From [Phialemoniopsis] sp. UDSM-2020 (Eukaryota; Ascomycota; Sordariomycetes; Thyridiales; Thyridiaceae), in the NCBI GenBank assembly GCA_018873225.1, contig JAEILZ010000010.1:1-64000 (forward strand): 64,000 nt of DNA. The letters run 5' to 3'. The notes under the pieces are model-generated. The model was not told the DNA's origin, made no database searches, and saw only the letters and a list, made by a program, of their open reading frames with translations. Position 1 is the stretch's first letter; each line of letters starts with the position of its first letter. Shown here one piece after another: positions 24,673 to 36,685 of the stretch. A program made the translations under genes and the position numbers.

Positions 24673-26525
24673 ATGGCACCGCAAGCTAAGAAAGCGTGGT
24701 GGAAACTCCAGTGGTATTCTGATGAAGATACCCCGGAGGAGCGACGGGCCATCATCAGGCTTGACCTCTTGATAGTCCCGTTTGCCATGATTTCTTATTG
24801 GGTCAAGTACATGGATCAGGCAAACTTGAGTACGTTTAATACCCTGTCCTGGTCTCACTTGCGATCGTGGAAGGAAATTAATCAACTAACTTGCGTACTT
24901 CACCTTCAGACAACGCGTACGTAGCAGGTCTGAAGGAAGATCTCGGGTTTCACGGCAACGAATTGGTCCAGCTGCAGGTTATCTACCTGGTCGGCGCCGT
25001 GGTTGGCCAGGTCCCGTTCATGTTTCTGTTCACTTATGTCCCCATCTATTTGCTTATACCTTTCATGGATCTTGCATGGGGGCTTTTCACCTTGCTGCAA
25101 TACCGTGTCACCGGGTTCCCGGAGCTGGCAGCTTACCGGTTCCTTGTCGGCTGGTTTGAGGTATACTCATCACTTTCCTCTGACGTCGTGTTCCTCGGTG
25201 CTCTCTCTGACACTTTTCATTCTAGGCCGCCTTTTTCCCCGCAATGCACTTCATGTTTGGTGCCTGGTATAGACGCGACGAGATCGGCCGTCGTGGCGGT
25301 TTCTTCTATACTGGTCTTTCCTTGGGTACTCTGACTGCAGGCCTCATCCAGGCTGGCGCCTCGGCCCGCCTTGAGGGAGTGGGCGGGCTGGCAGGCTGGC
25401 GCTGGATGTATATTATCTGCGCATGCGTCACCTTCCCTATCGGTATCGTGGGCTACTTTGTGATACCCGGCACGCCGGCCCAGCCCAATCGGTGGCTGCT
25501 CAGGGAGAAGGACATCAGGATTCTCTCCGAGCGTCTCGTCAGGGCCGGTCACCAGAACCACGGCAAGTTCAAAGTGGCCAATATCAAACACATCGTCCAG
25601 CGTCGGAGATTTTGGATCATCATGTTCACGAACATCCTATTTTACCAAGCCGCCATCCATACCTCGAGCGGTGCCGTGCTCTTGTGGATCAAGAGTCTGA
25701 AGCGCTATACAAGTGCCAAGGTCAACGAGTTGGGGACAATCCCTCCAGCGTTGGGCATCTTTTACACACTAGCCGTATGCTTCGCATCGGTAAGCACTGC
25801 TTCCGGAGGACTCACCTAAGCATTTATCGAACTCGAGCTGACAACGTATTGCCTGCGCATTTAGGATCTTATTACTGGACCTGTTTGGGCTATCACAATC
25901 GCCCACGCTTGGAACATCACTGGCCTCATCATTTTAGTCATCTGGGCGGTTCCGGAGTCGGCCCTCTGGTTCGCATTCTCGACGAACTACGCAGCCGCGG
26001 CCATGTCTTCTGTCTTCAACGGGTGGATCAACAACCAATTCAAGGTACGGAAAAATGCCACGCGTTGGTACCACTACCACTACCACCACTGCTCCCAATA
26101 TCGTGGTTCCTAGTAGACTAATCATCTGGTCTCCACGGGCGCATTCAGGATTCCCCAGCCGAACGCGGTTTCACACTCGTCATGGTGAACATTATCGGAG
26201 CCTCGACGACAGCTTGGACGCCGCTTCTGGTGTTTCCCACTGTCGAGGCTCCCCGGTTCACCAAAGGCTTTTCATTCTGTCTCGCTTGCGCAGTACTAGT
26301 TATTCTATGCTGTCATCTGCTCGCCGCCAACGAAAGACGTGAAGAGTAAGCTCTCGCTTCTCACTAAATGACGTTGAATGACCTGCTGATATAACCCATC
26401 TGTGTAGTAGACAACTCGAAGCCACCCAGACCGTAGCGCACGCGTCCGCCAAGGACGACCGGATCTTGGTCGGAGAAATGCCAGTCCCCAGTGAGACCAG
26501 ATCGGCCGATGTCACGAAGGTCTGA
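24673..26525 (+). CDS. MFS permease, Dal5/Fen2/Seo1-like (anion:cation symporter family)
   Basis: Six exons: 24,673-24,829, 24,910-25,160, 25,226-25,789, 25,865-26,044, 26,149-26,345 and 26,408-26,525; 488 residues. All five introns are GT...AG, 62-104 bp. The N-terminus TPEERRAIIRLDLLIVPFAMISYWVKYMDQANLNNAYVAGLKEDLG and the segment FEAAFFPAMHFMFGAWYRRDEIGRRGG are split between exons and are typical of fungal allantoate, pantothenate and dipeptide permeases. Twelve membrane helices at the plasma membrane; proton-coupled uptake of a carboxylate-bearing compound is the family role. The last acceptor is tandem (TAGTAG, 26,405-26,410): both choices stay in frame and differ by one residue. It neighbours M20 copy 2 and the amidotransferase-like gene, which suggests uptake of the substrate they break down. 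Confidence 0.9.
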
Positions 26526-27500
26526 GTACTCACCCGACCTCGCCCACTGGTCCGGCGTTGAGAGTATGAGGGATACGTAGTGGCCAAAAGCTCTCATGCC
26601 CGAATAGCAAAAAACATGCAGTCGTTTCAAGCCAGCGGGCTCATATCGTTGCGGACGGTCTACAACGTCTTGGAGATAGTTCGGGGCGTCATTATCAGAC
26701 AGTCGAATTCCTACAGTCGAAGTATGGTGATCAAACTTATAGATTAGCATAAAAGTATGATGTCGAAGTGCGATCATAAGGTGTGCCCTCTGAACTCTTT
26801 CTGGAGATCCTAGGGATCTCATGCGGTCTTTTGCAGTATTATTTGACCTTTAAGAACAACAGATGATGAGAAGTCGCTTGCAAAAACACCTCTCGCCGAG
26901 ACTTGTTTTGGATGGGCATACATCTTACCCCCAAAAAGGGACCAGGCTTGAACCACCTTGTCTCGAACTCGGACTTTGGTTTCACTACCAAAAGTACGGA
27001 AAAGCGGCAAGGTTACTCTCCCCTTGACCAGTACCGTCTCCGTCAGACCCAAGCTACCTAGATCTGCATTAGGTGCTTGAGAGTCCTCCCGATCCGAAGC
27101 ACCAAATTACCAGCAAGAACTTCTCACCAAGATTTAGCGTCCTTAATCCGATGTCTCGCCCCCGTTGAGAAAAATTCCTGCAAGCGGCAGGTGAACCAAC
27201 CCCACCTTGGAGTTTAAGCACGAGCTGGTGTGTGCTACCTGGGAACGGCCCACTGCCCCAATGAGACACTCACTCTAAACCCCGCATGTGTAGTATAAAA
27301 GTATGTGTTTGGGGACAGTTGAGACGTGCATATCCTTCTTTTTACCTACCCAGACCAGATCATCCACATCACTCAGACCCAGGGTTCGTCACCTGGCTTG
27401 GTACGGTTTTTGAGTCAGCATCTACGTATTGCTGCAGCACTCATTGTCTCTCATAGGCACATATCTCCAGCTACAGTTGTTGACGGGACTGCAATACTAG
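26526..27500. other. Intergenic and promoter region upstream of 27,501
   Basis: Nearly 1 kb without a credible gene; the minus-strand frames inside are short and unlike any family. A TATA-like TATAAAA lies at 27,294-27,300, about 200 bp before the ATG of the amidotransferase-like gene, and is the likely core promoter. Confidence 0.45.
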
Positions 27501-28378
27501 ATGGGGTCCAACGCCGATCCTTCGTCGTTCAGGGTGGCTATTCTGAAGGTGTACGAAGTTGGTGAAACGATTGACAGCATAATGCCCAACTCTTTAGCGA
27601 AATACATGCGCCAGGGGGCTACTGGTGCTGTGATCGACATGTTCAGGCCGTTGAAGGATCCCACTAGGCTCCCAGACCCAGCAGCCTACGACCTAGTCAT
27701 CATCACCGGTGGAATGGTTCAGTTGTCCCAGATACCCTTGGAGCCGTGGGTACAGGCTGTTCTGGCCTGGATCTCAGACTTCGCTGCTGGCGATTACAAG
27801 ACGAAGATGCTCGGCATCTGCCTGGGCCATCAATTCATCTCGCTTGCCCTCGGTGGCAAGATTGCCAAACTTGAGAACTGGCCTAAGGTGAGCCGACAGA
27901 GCCGTACCCCAACATCCGACCAAACATGTAGACGAAGAAATACTGAATGGTCTTGCTATAGCTTGGGATACAATATCTTGACTTGACTCCCGATGGCAAG
28001 AAATTCTTCGGCCAAGACAGTCTGGTGCGAGCCGTCCTTCCATCTACCCAGACCTGAAGACTTTCGATGCTGACATTGTGGCAGGCAATCACCAAGTTCC
28101 ACCGTCATCACATCAGCGAGCCTGCGCCCAAGTTTGTTCCCCTGGCAAACGACAACGAGGCCTTCATCTCCGAATCGAACCGTATTCTCACGTTCCAGGG
28201 ACATCCCGAGCTCACCGGTGAGGACACGAAGTTGATCTTTCAGGTCGACTATGACAACTACTACAGTGCCCTTGGGGGTACCGACATGGCTTTAGACGAA
28301 TATTACGCTCAAGTCGGTCTTAACATGAATGATTCAGATCTTATATTCAAGAAGATTGTTGAGTGGGCAAAGCCTTGA
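27501..28378 (+). CDS. Class-I glutamine-amidotransferase-like protein (copy 1)
   Basis: Exons 27,501-27,887, 27,962-28,024 and 28,085-28,378 give 247 residues, the size of a stand-alone GATase-1 domain. The triad is visible: nucleophile Cys107 in GICLGHQ, and His190 and Glu192 in FQGHPEL. The oxyanion glycines ITGG (68-71) are present. There is no synthetase partner domain. Relatives include yeast YLR126C-type proteins and plant gamma-glutamyl peptidases, which remove gamma-glutamyl groups from glutathione conjugates, so amide hydrolysis of a gamma-glutamyl compound is plausible. The second intron falls after codon 150 in phase 0, exactly where the second intron of the paralogue at 31,265-32,144 lies. 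Cytosolic, no signal peptide. Confidence 0.88.
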
Positions 28379-29123
28379 ATCAACATATTAGCCTGCTCTT
28401 CTTGTTAGAGTGATGTTTTCCTCCAACTCTCCGGCTTCCAAATCGTCGGATCATGTGGAAATTCGTCTCGGTCTCTGCATCCAAATTCTGATCAGATGAG
28501 ATGTTAAAGAATAATCGCAGTTACTATTACATTTTCCTTTGGACTAACCATTGCCGTGTGTTTCAACCTTGATTGTATACAAAACGTAACTCGGGTTTTT
28601 ACTTTCCAGACACCTCAATTCAGGTGGGAGTCACCACCCGCTCGCTGTTGACTGCACACACTCCTCCAAGCATTGGCCTCACGCGACCCATCCTTCTTTT
28701 AGTTGGCCCCTACGGATGCACATTATTAGGGTGGTGCGGGGCCACAGGGGGCAAAAGCGTAAACTTGGGGAGGTGGGGATGGAAGAAAGTGGGTGGTGGG
28801 GCTGATATGCCGCCATCGGTCTGTCTGGTAGGTCGCTAACTCGCCTCCAAGGCTTCCAAGGTTGGTCTAACCTTCTTAGTTCTAAGTAACTTACGTAGTT
28901 GCAGACCTAAAATCTCCCTTATCAATGATGGGGTTAGCAGAGATCCCACTTCTTCCAAGCCCCTGGACCACCGACTCACCTCCTCCGCGCGCGGCCTCCC
29001 GTATATCGAGTACTCCAGAGAGGCAGCGCAGGCAGTCTTACCCATTACCTGGGGTGTCTCTCGTCAGTTCACGAGCTGATAGTGCTTTGTGAAACCCGCC
29101 CTCGGCCCTGAAAGTTTGTTTCG
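28379..29123. other. Intergenic region, no gene recognised
   Basis: 745 bp between the amidotransferase-like gene and the regulator. One plus-strand frame of 88 codons (28,573-28,839) is low in complexity (Gly, Thr and Leu rich) and unlike any known family. No clear core promoter was seen. Confidence 0.4.
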
Positions 29124-31229
29124 ATGCTCAGCAGCCAGGCAGAGTCAGTGAGCCAGGGCGACGGTGTTGCTGGTCCTTCTCGTGTGATCCGTTGGTCGAC
29201 AACCATCGCCCGCAGTGGAAGGCTGAAGAATGTACCAAGCACATTCGAGCCGCCTCAGGGTGAGTTCTCCTGTATTCAGAGGGTCCTGGTGAGATTATGA
29301 ACTGATCACGAGCCACAGTCGCCCCTACCGGACAGACTAGAAAGAAGTTTCGCGTCCGCTTCGCTGCTGGGGGTTCCACGAGGCATGTTGGAAATACAGA
29401 TCGTCGCCGAAAACAAGTAGACGCCCGAGAAGCACCCAGGACGTCGTGCCATCCGCCTCCGCCAAGTGCCATCCCGGTGTTGCGGCCAATGCCTGCGTAC
29501 TCGTCCGATTATGGAGCACCGCCATCACTCTCCGGTGCCAGGGTGCTCGAGACACAGACGGACGATGTAACCAGACTCGAACCGGGAACCGAACTCTGTG
29601 GAAACGCATCGACATCGCCTTGGAGTGCATGGATCGCCGAGACGGCAGGTCCATCCATCACGGGTTCGCAGCTAGCTCCATCAACCCCGCTGGTGTCACC
29701 GGACACAGGCCTTACTGATAGCCTTCCTGCACATATTGTGCCTACTTCTTCAAGCCTCTCTTCCATCGACAGCACCTGCTCCAATGGTAGTGCCGCCGAT
29801 CTCGGGGACTCGCCGTCGCAGGAGTCCTTCGCCTCGGGCTCTGTGTCACTGGGCCTAGATTGTGACGATGAAGCCGCAGCAATGGGCACGCCCTCCCGTG
29901 TCCTTACCCCTCCGCGACTGGCCCCAGCAGGCCCCGACGCAATTCTGGGATGGAGTGACGAGGCCAGGTACTACCAGCTCTGTAAGCCTCACTCTCCCTA
30001 TTGTCTACAACCACCGTGCAGTCTTGAGCAGAAATATGACATGCGATTTGCTTACAGTTTCACAACCAGATATCCACTGGGCTCTGCCACGATTCACGCC
30101 CATGTGGCTCACCTTTGATAACCCATTCCTGGCGACCGTCATCCCCGCGTCCATGGAGTCGCCGATCCTCAAGCATGCTCTCTTCGCGCTGACCGGGTAC
30201 TGGGCCGCGCAGTCTTCCAGCGGCACCTCCGAAGACTCTATCAAATCGCTTTGGCACAAGCAAAAGGTCCTAGGCCTATTCCGGAAAGACCTCGCGGAGG
30301 GTCATCATGCCAGTCTCACCAGTCTCATCGCTTGCCTTTTTGTGCAGACAATCGAAGTGGTGGGCTCAGGTATCGGTGACTGGATCTTGTGGCTCCAAGG
30401 AATCATCCTCATGATCCAGAGTAGGAACCGCCTCGAAGCCGATCTGCTTGAAGGTAGTGACTGGCAGGTCTTCACAAAGTCGGGCGTGGCGATGGAGACT
30501 ATGGCGGCCGTCACCTCGGGCTCCGCCGTGACGGTCTCGACAACATATTGGCGCGCTTTCCTGGGCGACGGGATGCTGCGATATCACGAACAGGAGACTG
30601 ATAGAGCAAGCATGATATACGATTTGTGTAAACAGGACCTCTTCTTTGAGAAGATCATGGGCTGCCCTGCCGTCGTTCTCTTCGTCCTCAGTCAGATTGA
30701 GTCCTGCCTGACCGTGCCGACAGGCGGCGGAGATGCATACGAGGTGGGACCAAGTCATTCCAACATGTGGGAAGACTTGCTCCTGCGATGGAAACACCTG
30801 GAAGGCACCGACGAAACCTCGGTTCATCTCATGGAGGCTTACCGTTATGCGGCGCTCGTCCACTATTCAAGAAAGGCGCGGAAGCTGCCGTACCGGCATG
30901 CCACCGTTCAACTATATGTTCACCAGGCCTTGACGCACGTAAGGGAGATGGATTATCGGAAGTACAGCGTCAACGTCATCTGGCCACTCATGATTGCTAG
31001 CCTTGAGCTGGACGCGAGATCATCAGGAACGCAGGTTACCGATGGCATACTAGGCATACTGGACGACCTCAGCGGTGGCTCGAACAAGATAACTCTATTC
31101 CAAAACTGCGCTGCACTCTTGAAGCTGGTTTGGCGGGCCAGGCAAGACTCTGGCGCGGGTCACGACCAATTGTCTACAGATTGGAGAGATATTGCAGCGA
31201 AGATGGGCAAAGATTGGTCATTCTGGTGA
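29124..31229 (+). CDS. Fungal-specific transcription factor domain protein without a zinc cluster
   Basis: Exons 29,124-29,259, 29,319-29,981 and 30,058-31,229 give 656 residues. The C-terminal 400 residues look like the Fungal_trans_2 type regulatory region: DNPFLATVIPASMESPILKHALFALTGYW at about 283-311, then helical segments LTSLIACLFVQTIEVVG and a late EMDYRKYSVNVIWPLMIASLELD. The N-terminal 260 residues are Ser/Pro/Thr-rich with a basic patch GQTRKKFRVRFA near residues 49-60. They contain no Cys6 zinc cluster. I chose ATG 29,124 because it opens the frame upstream of a well-formed first intron (CTGAT branch). Either the DNA-binding part is lost, the basic patch replaces it, or the protein acts as a partner. 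Its stop is 35 bp from that of the convergent gene at 31,265. Confidence 0.75.
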
Positions 31230-31264
31230 GAGTTCGGCGCGACTTCATATTCATATTGGCCTCG

Positions 31265-32144
31265 TCAGGAGAGGATGAACCGTGCCAAAGAGTCTAGAGC
31301 CAGATGTCGATCTAGCTGCCCAGTATTACGCCTTAAGGCCTCTTGATACTCGTCGTCTGTCAATTCCGGCCTCGTCAACTCCAACACTCTGGCCATCGCT
31401 TCCTGGTCGAACTCGGGATGCGACTGCAGTGTCCATAGCCGGCCGGGAATGTAGAGTCCTTGCACCTCGGTGTTGTCGGTAGATCCGATGTTCTGCGCGC
31501 TCGCGAGCCCGCCCTTGACGGCCCATATATGGGATTGGTTCACGCGCTGCATGGTCAGTCCTGGCTCGTAATCATTTCGGCGTCAGGCTGTCTAGAGGAC
31601 TCACTAGTGTCTGGCTTTTGAAGATCTCCTTGCCCACAGACGTCAGTCGAATCTCGGTGAGGGAATTCTCGTACCCTCTCTCGTTGATACCGACATCCAT
31701 GCCGTGAGCCAAGGCTAGGATTTGGTGCCCGAAGCAGATACCGACAAACTTCTTCCGGCCTTTGGCATCGATGTGTTTCCTGAGAAATGCAACCAGCGCC
31801 TGGACCCAAGGTGCTTGGCTTTGCGGATGAGTGGCTAGCGCGTGTGTGCATCACAGATAAGTTGCTGGTTTCTACAATTGATAGGCAAGAAGAGATGGCA
31901 AAGGAGACCTATTGCTGTACTCACGTGCTCCAGTAATCAAGACCACGTCGAATTGGTCGTCCATCGGGAGGCTGAGTTTGGACTTGACTTGCCAGACTGA
32001 AGTCTCTATCCCTTCCTGCAAGTCAGGGTGAGAGTTCAGCCATGTCGAGAAGAGGCCCCCGTATCCTCCATAGCGCGACCTGTCGGGGTCGAGGGTATCA
32101 TCGCATTCGAGAATAGCAACGCGAATCGGCTTTGTGCCTCTCAT
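31265..32144 (-). CDS. Class-I glutamine-amidotransferase-like protein (copy 2)
   Basis: Exons 32,144-31,925, 31,834-31,605 and 31,546-31,265 give 243 residues. Catalytic Cys107 lies in GICFGHQ; His193 and Glu195 lie in LQSHPEF. It is collinear with copy 1 (247 residues): the nucleophile sits at residue 107 in both, and the last intron falls after codon 150 in phase 0 in both. The other intron positions differ. The start at 32,144 (MRGTKPIRVAILECDD) is the only ATG that fits; the frame upstream continues but has no ATG. Stand-alone GATase-1 proteins of this kind hydrolyse glutamine or gamma-glutamyl amides. It converges on the regulator gene with 35 bp between stops, so transcripts may overlap. 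Confidence 0.87.
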
Positions 32145-33058
32145 AATCCCGGTCCTTTTCGCTAAGCCAAAAAAGGAGGCAATGATGGGTAGAAAGAATG
32201 GACGAATCGCCACCTGGGTAGATAAGAAACTCGTTCCCTAGAGATTTGAACTACCAACAAGATCAAATCACAGCAGATGGCATAGTCTTGCTCGCTAAAT
32301 ACAAATCTCCAAATAATGAAATTTCTGTCTTATGTGCTCAACAGAGCCAAAAGACGGAAAGTACCGGGAGACTGCTTGTCTTCCATCGCTTCAAATACTG
32401 TGCTTGGCAAATTTGACACTGTGGATCCAACTAACATACGGAGTACCTCAAGGGGTTGGTTCATGAAGGCTCAATAAAAGGACGCTAGGCCAAATAAGGA
32501 ACTTTCCTATTTGGGTAGGTTTTCGTTATCTGCCCGTTTCGTGGCTAGGTCTGGCGTTGAGTCAGGCGTGCTTTTAGGGGTCCACTCGGCCTGATGATCT
32601 CGAATGGCTCGAGGTTTATCAGTGATCACGTCCACTAAATATCCAAGTGCCCAGCTGGGGTAAACTTCAGGCGCGTCCATGCTAACTCATGACATGTATG
32701 ATAAGGGAAGAAAAGGTTTAACCTTGACGCGAGTTCGAAGTGACTGAGCCCGTGTACGGCGTGGCGATAGCTCGTATCAGAATTACCAGTCTCTTTTCAC
32801 ACCCACTTTCTGATTGCGACCGAGTTTCTGCTCACGTTGAAAGTACTACTGTATGGGTATCTGTACGTGGTACAACCTGTGCCTCTTCTCACTGTTGTGC
32901 ATGGAGGTGGTGGCTCCCACCTACCCAGACTTGCCAGACTGAGGTTCAGTACCAAAGAATGAAGCGGTCTTGCACTGAGTTTCATAAGACATCATTACTT
33001 TATGCTGTTCATCCGGCGTCAACATGATCATGTGCGAACGGCGCATGTTGGTGACTAT
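32145..33058. other. Intergenic region upstream of amidotransferase copy 2
   Basis: 914 bp between two minus-strand genes. Small frames (for example 32,740-33,027) resemble nothing known. No strong promoter motif or repeat was seen. Confidence 0.4.
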
Positions 33059-34145
33059 TCAGAGCTGATCAAGAATCCATCTAATGCCACTGATAGTGTT
33101 GTCCATGAAGACACCCCACGTCTCTGGGAGCGTGGGGACGTTGTAGAATACATGGGGCAGGCCGTCATAGTGATCCGATCTGACTGGCACTTTGGCAAGT
33201 CTTAGATCATCCGCTAGAAGCTTGCCATCATCCCGCAACGGGTCAAGCTCACAGGTTGCGATATACGTGGGCGGGAACAGACGGTGAGTGTTGCCGGCGG
33301 CCAGCATGAAGTGGCTCTGGTCTTCAGGATCAAGACCTGCGGCCTTGTTGAAGGCCAGTAACGCTTCCCTGTTTATCATCGCAGCGCCATTTCCATGCTC
33401 TTGTAGCGAGTGGTGGCCCGCTCTCTGCGAAGCTGCTTCCGGATGGATGGTAACGGGGCACAGAGCTACAACGCCCTTGACTGAATGTGGAGGAACTTCA
33501 GACTGAGAAAGCTTGATCTTTCGGGCAGTCGCCAAAGCCAGCATGGCTCCAGAAGAAGAGCCGATTGAATACATCTTGGAAGCGTCGCCGCCGAGTTTAT
33601 TCGCATTATGAAAGGCCTTGAGAGATTGGCATCCAAACGTCAGTAACGATCAGCAGATGGGCTACGGGGTCAATACCCATTTGAACGATCCACAGGCGTC
33701 CTGTAAATGTACGGGGGCTTGGTGCTCGGGTGACAAGCGGTATCGCACGCTGACAATTATTGTTGTGGTGGCATCGGCAAGCAAAGCACACAGGATATCG
33801 TCGCTCTTTGACGAGGGAATGACGAGACCTCCGCCGTGATAATACAACCCAATTGGCAAGAGATCCTTTGTAGACGTAGACGGCGTAAAGACGCGTACGC
33901 TGAATCCATCGAGCTCTTGATCTACAGTGCGTACGTCGTCGGGAATGGAAGGAAGGAATTGTTGCAAGGCGTCGGCAAGGCCTGCGTATTGGGCGCGCAT
34001 CTGGTCTGGTTCCCCTGAAAGTAGAGGCCGGGCCCCCAGCTGCTCCTCAAACTAGGCCAGGGAAGGGAATGTCAGCGTTGCCTTCGCGGTGTAGGTATGG
34101 TTGTTCGCTTACCTTCGACCAGGAAGCAGAGTATATCTGAGGCAT
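33059..34145 (-). CDS. Alpha/beta hydrolase, hormone-sensitive-lipase family
   Basis: Exons 34,145-34,113, 34,051-33,677 and 33,616-33,059 give 321 residues, typical for HSL-family (alpha/beta hydrolase fold-3) esterases. Motifs: oxyanion HGGG at 83-86 in YYHGGGLV, YRLSPEHQAP (115-124), nucleophile Ser157 in GSSSG (155-159), Asp261 in CELDPLRDD and His291 in DGLPHVFY, a complete triad. The 33-bp first exon (MPQIYSASWSK) was found by its GTAAGC donor and restores the family N-terminus. No signal peptide; a cytosolic carboxylesterase or lactonase is likely. It is divergent from the Baeyer-Villiger monooxygenase with 599 bp between starts. A BVMO makes esters or lactones and such a hydrolase opens them, so the two may act in sequence. 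Confidence 0.9.
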
Positions 34146-34744
34146 GATTGAAAATCCGTCAGTACGTCAAGTTGTGTTCCACCGAGAAAGGCAATGTGAA
34201 AGAGGGCAGAACACATATGCAGCTGTCGACCAACCCGGTGCTGGGACTTCCCTGTGGGCGCCCAGAAAAGAACATGGCTTTGGTTTCCACCTTGCGAAAG
34301 AAACCTTTATCCAATCTGGCGCCACTAGGATGACATCCGAAGCCTATGATTGACTATCGGAATATATGGTCTCGTTCCGACGCAGTCGTCGGATCACACG
34401 ATCTGTGCAGGATGCCACCCCCGCAAGCAGCGCATCCGATACCCTACTCCCGAAAGATAACGGTCACATCCGGAGATTGAGGACGGCACGATAAGATCTG
34501 AAGCGACTCACTAGCGCGAAAATGGAGTCGGATCGGTGGATGAGAGGCATTGTAGACGTTAGGCACTCTATTGCTGCTCAGAGACACATGATGTAGAGAC
34601 CTGAGGCCTATAAATACTTCCCGTCAGGATAGGAGTTTGCCTCATATATTATGGCGACAAATTACTTTTCTACTATTCTAGACTCTTCACCATTGTATAA
34701 GTCTGACTATACGAGCCCAGCCCAACAGACACAGGCAGACAAAG
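34146..34744. promoter_or_regulatory. Divergent promoter of the hydrolase and the BVMO
   Basis: 599 bp between divergent start codons. TATAAATA at 34,609-34,616 sits 129 bp before the BVMO ATG and is a good TATA box for the rightward gene. CCG and CGG triplets are frequent at 34,375-34,500, several as everted CCG...CGG pairs (for example around TCCGACGCAGTCGTCGGA), candidate Zn2Cys6 half-sites. Confidence 0.5.
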
Positions 34745-36457
34745 ATGGGTTCATTGGCTTCTTCATCAGAAGTCATCGAACTCGATGCTCTCATCGTGGG
34801 CGCCGGATTCGGAGGCGTATATCAGCTCAAACAACTTCGAGACGAGGGGTATAAGGTCAAGCTGGTCGACTTTGCTACTGACTACGGTGGTGTCTGGTAC
34901 TGGAACCGTTACCCCGGTGCCGACAGCGCCATCCCCCAGTATGAGTTCTCTGATGAATCCCTGTGGAGAGATTGGAACTGGACGCAGCGTTTTCCTGGTA
35001 GCGCGGAGCTCAGGAAGTACTTCGGCTACGTAGCGGAGAAATGGGACCTGCGCAAGGATACCGAGTTTGAAACCTTCATAGCCGGTGCCACTTGGGACGA
35101 GCAGACCTGCAAGTGGACTATCCGGAGCAGATGTGGTAAGCAGTACTGTGCTCAGTTCTTCCTCCTCAACACCGGATTCTCGGCAAAGCGGTATATCCCC
35201 GACTGGGAAGGCATCGACAAGTTCAAAGGTACGTGGATGCATCCGTCGTACTGGCCGCACGAGGAGCCGGACTTGCGGGGCAAGAAGGTCGCAGTCATCG
35301 GGACGGGATCGACTGGAATTCAACTGGCGCAAGACTTGAGCAAGGTTGCTGGGGAACTCGTTCTCTTCCAACGCACTCCCAACCTGTGCCTGCCAATGGT
35401 TCAGGTAGCATATCAGAAGGACGAGCAATCTTGGCCCAAGGAGCGATATGCTGAACTGTTCGACAAGAGGTGCAAGACGTACGGGGGCTTCTTTTTCGAC
35501 TTTCTCAACCGCGCCACGTTTGACGACACCCCAGAGCAGCGTCGAGAGACGTACCAGAAGCTCTGGGATGTGGGCGACTTCCATTATTGGCTGGCGACGT
35601 ACAACGACATGCTATTCAAGGCGGACGCAAACAAGGAGGCATACGACTTTTGGAAGGCCAAGGTCCGCGCCCGTATCAACGATCCGAAGCTTCAGGAGAT
35701 CCTGGCCCCCGAGATCCAACCTCACAGCTTTGGGTGCAAACGCATCTCACTGGAGAACGGCTTTTATGAGATCTTCAACCAGCCGAACGTGTCTCTGGTA
35801 GACGTCAAGACGACACCCATTGTCAACGTGGACGAGACCGGCATAAACACCACAGAGAAGCACTGGGACTTGGACTACGTGGTGTGCGCCACAGGCTTTG
35901 ATGCCATGACTGGCGGCCTGATGCAGATTGACATCCGCGGGACCTCTGGTCAGACCCTCAAGGACAAGTGGAAGTCTGGTGTCAAGTCGTACCTAGGTAT
36001 GACAACCGCAGACTTCCCCAATATGTTCATCACGTACGGACCTCAGGCTCCAACAGCATTCTGTAATGGTCCAACATGCGCCGAGTACCAAGGCAACTTC
36101 ATTGTCCGGACCTTGAATGCCATGAAGGCCAAAGGCGCCAGCCGTATTGAGCCAAAAGCCGATGCCGAGAGCCGGTGGGTTGAAAAGATCCGCGCTCTGG
36201 CAGACGCCACTCTGTTGCCAACTACAAAGTCGGTAAGTAATCCATGTCTTGCAGCGAAATTGACGCGATACGCATCTTTTCATGGGCGCAGACACCCTTC
36301 ATTGACACTTCGAGTCTAGTGGTACATGGGAGACAACATACCCGGCAAGACGCGTGAATGCCTGGTTTATCTTGGAGGTGTTCACACATATTATGAAACC
36401 TTGGACGAGGAGGCAGGTGCAGGTTATCCAAACTTTGTCCAAAGCGTGTCCGTCTGA
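34745..36457 (+). CDS. FAD-dependent Baeyer-Villiger-type monooxygenase
   Basis: Exons 34,745-36,232 and 36,320-36,457 give 541 residues, the usual length for cyclohexanone-monooxygenase-like enzymes. Motifs: FAD-binding GAGFGG (19-24), the BVMO fingerprint FxGxxxHxxxW as FKGTWMHPSYW (160-170), NADPH-binding GTGSTG (near 186), and a late ATGF motif. The enzyme would insert an oxygen next to a ketone, giving an ester or lactone, with NADPH and O2. Splicing the 87-bp intron replaces a read-through tail with the family C-terminus SWYMGDNIPGKTRECLVYLGG, which supports the model. It is divergent from the HSL hydrolase and converges on the Zn2Cys6 regulator (229 bp between stops). Substrate unknown. 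Confidence 0.93.
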
Positions 36458-36685
36458 GAGTCATGACGCAGGGCAAGAAATGGTCTTTAGTCATTTTCAA
36501 AGCGCATAGCTGCCTAAATCAATCACGAGTGCAGCGGCAAGAATGCCGGTTTTTCTTTTCAGGAGTGCTCACTGCAAGCACATGCGTGGAAGGTGTGGTC
36601 TTATTTATGATTGGCATGTTTATGCGGGCCTCGCGCCCTCCCCTCCCATCATAACAGGTTTCTATAACTCAACCTCGAGCGAATC

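Noticed and set aside
31555..31854. 99-codon minus-strand frame as a separate gene
   Set aside because: It is the wrong frame of the middle exon of the second amidotransferase-like gene, which encodes GICFGHQ once spliced.
35000..35584. 272-codon minus-strand frame (34,766-35,584) under the BVMO gene
   Set aside because: It is antisense to the FAD and BVMO fingerprint region and has no family signal.
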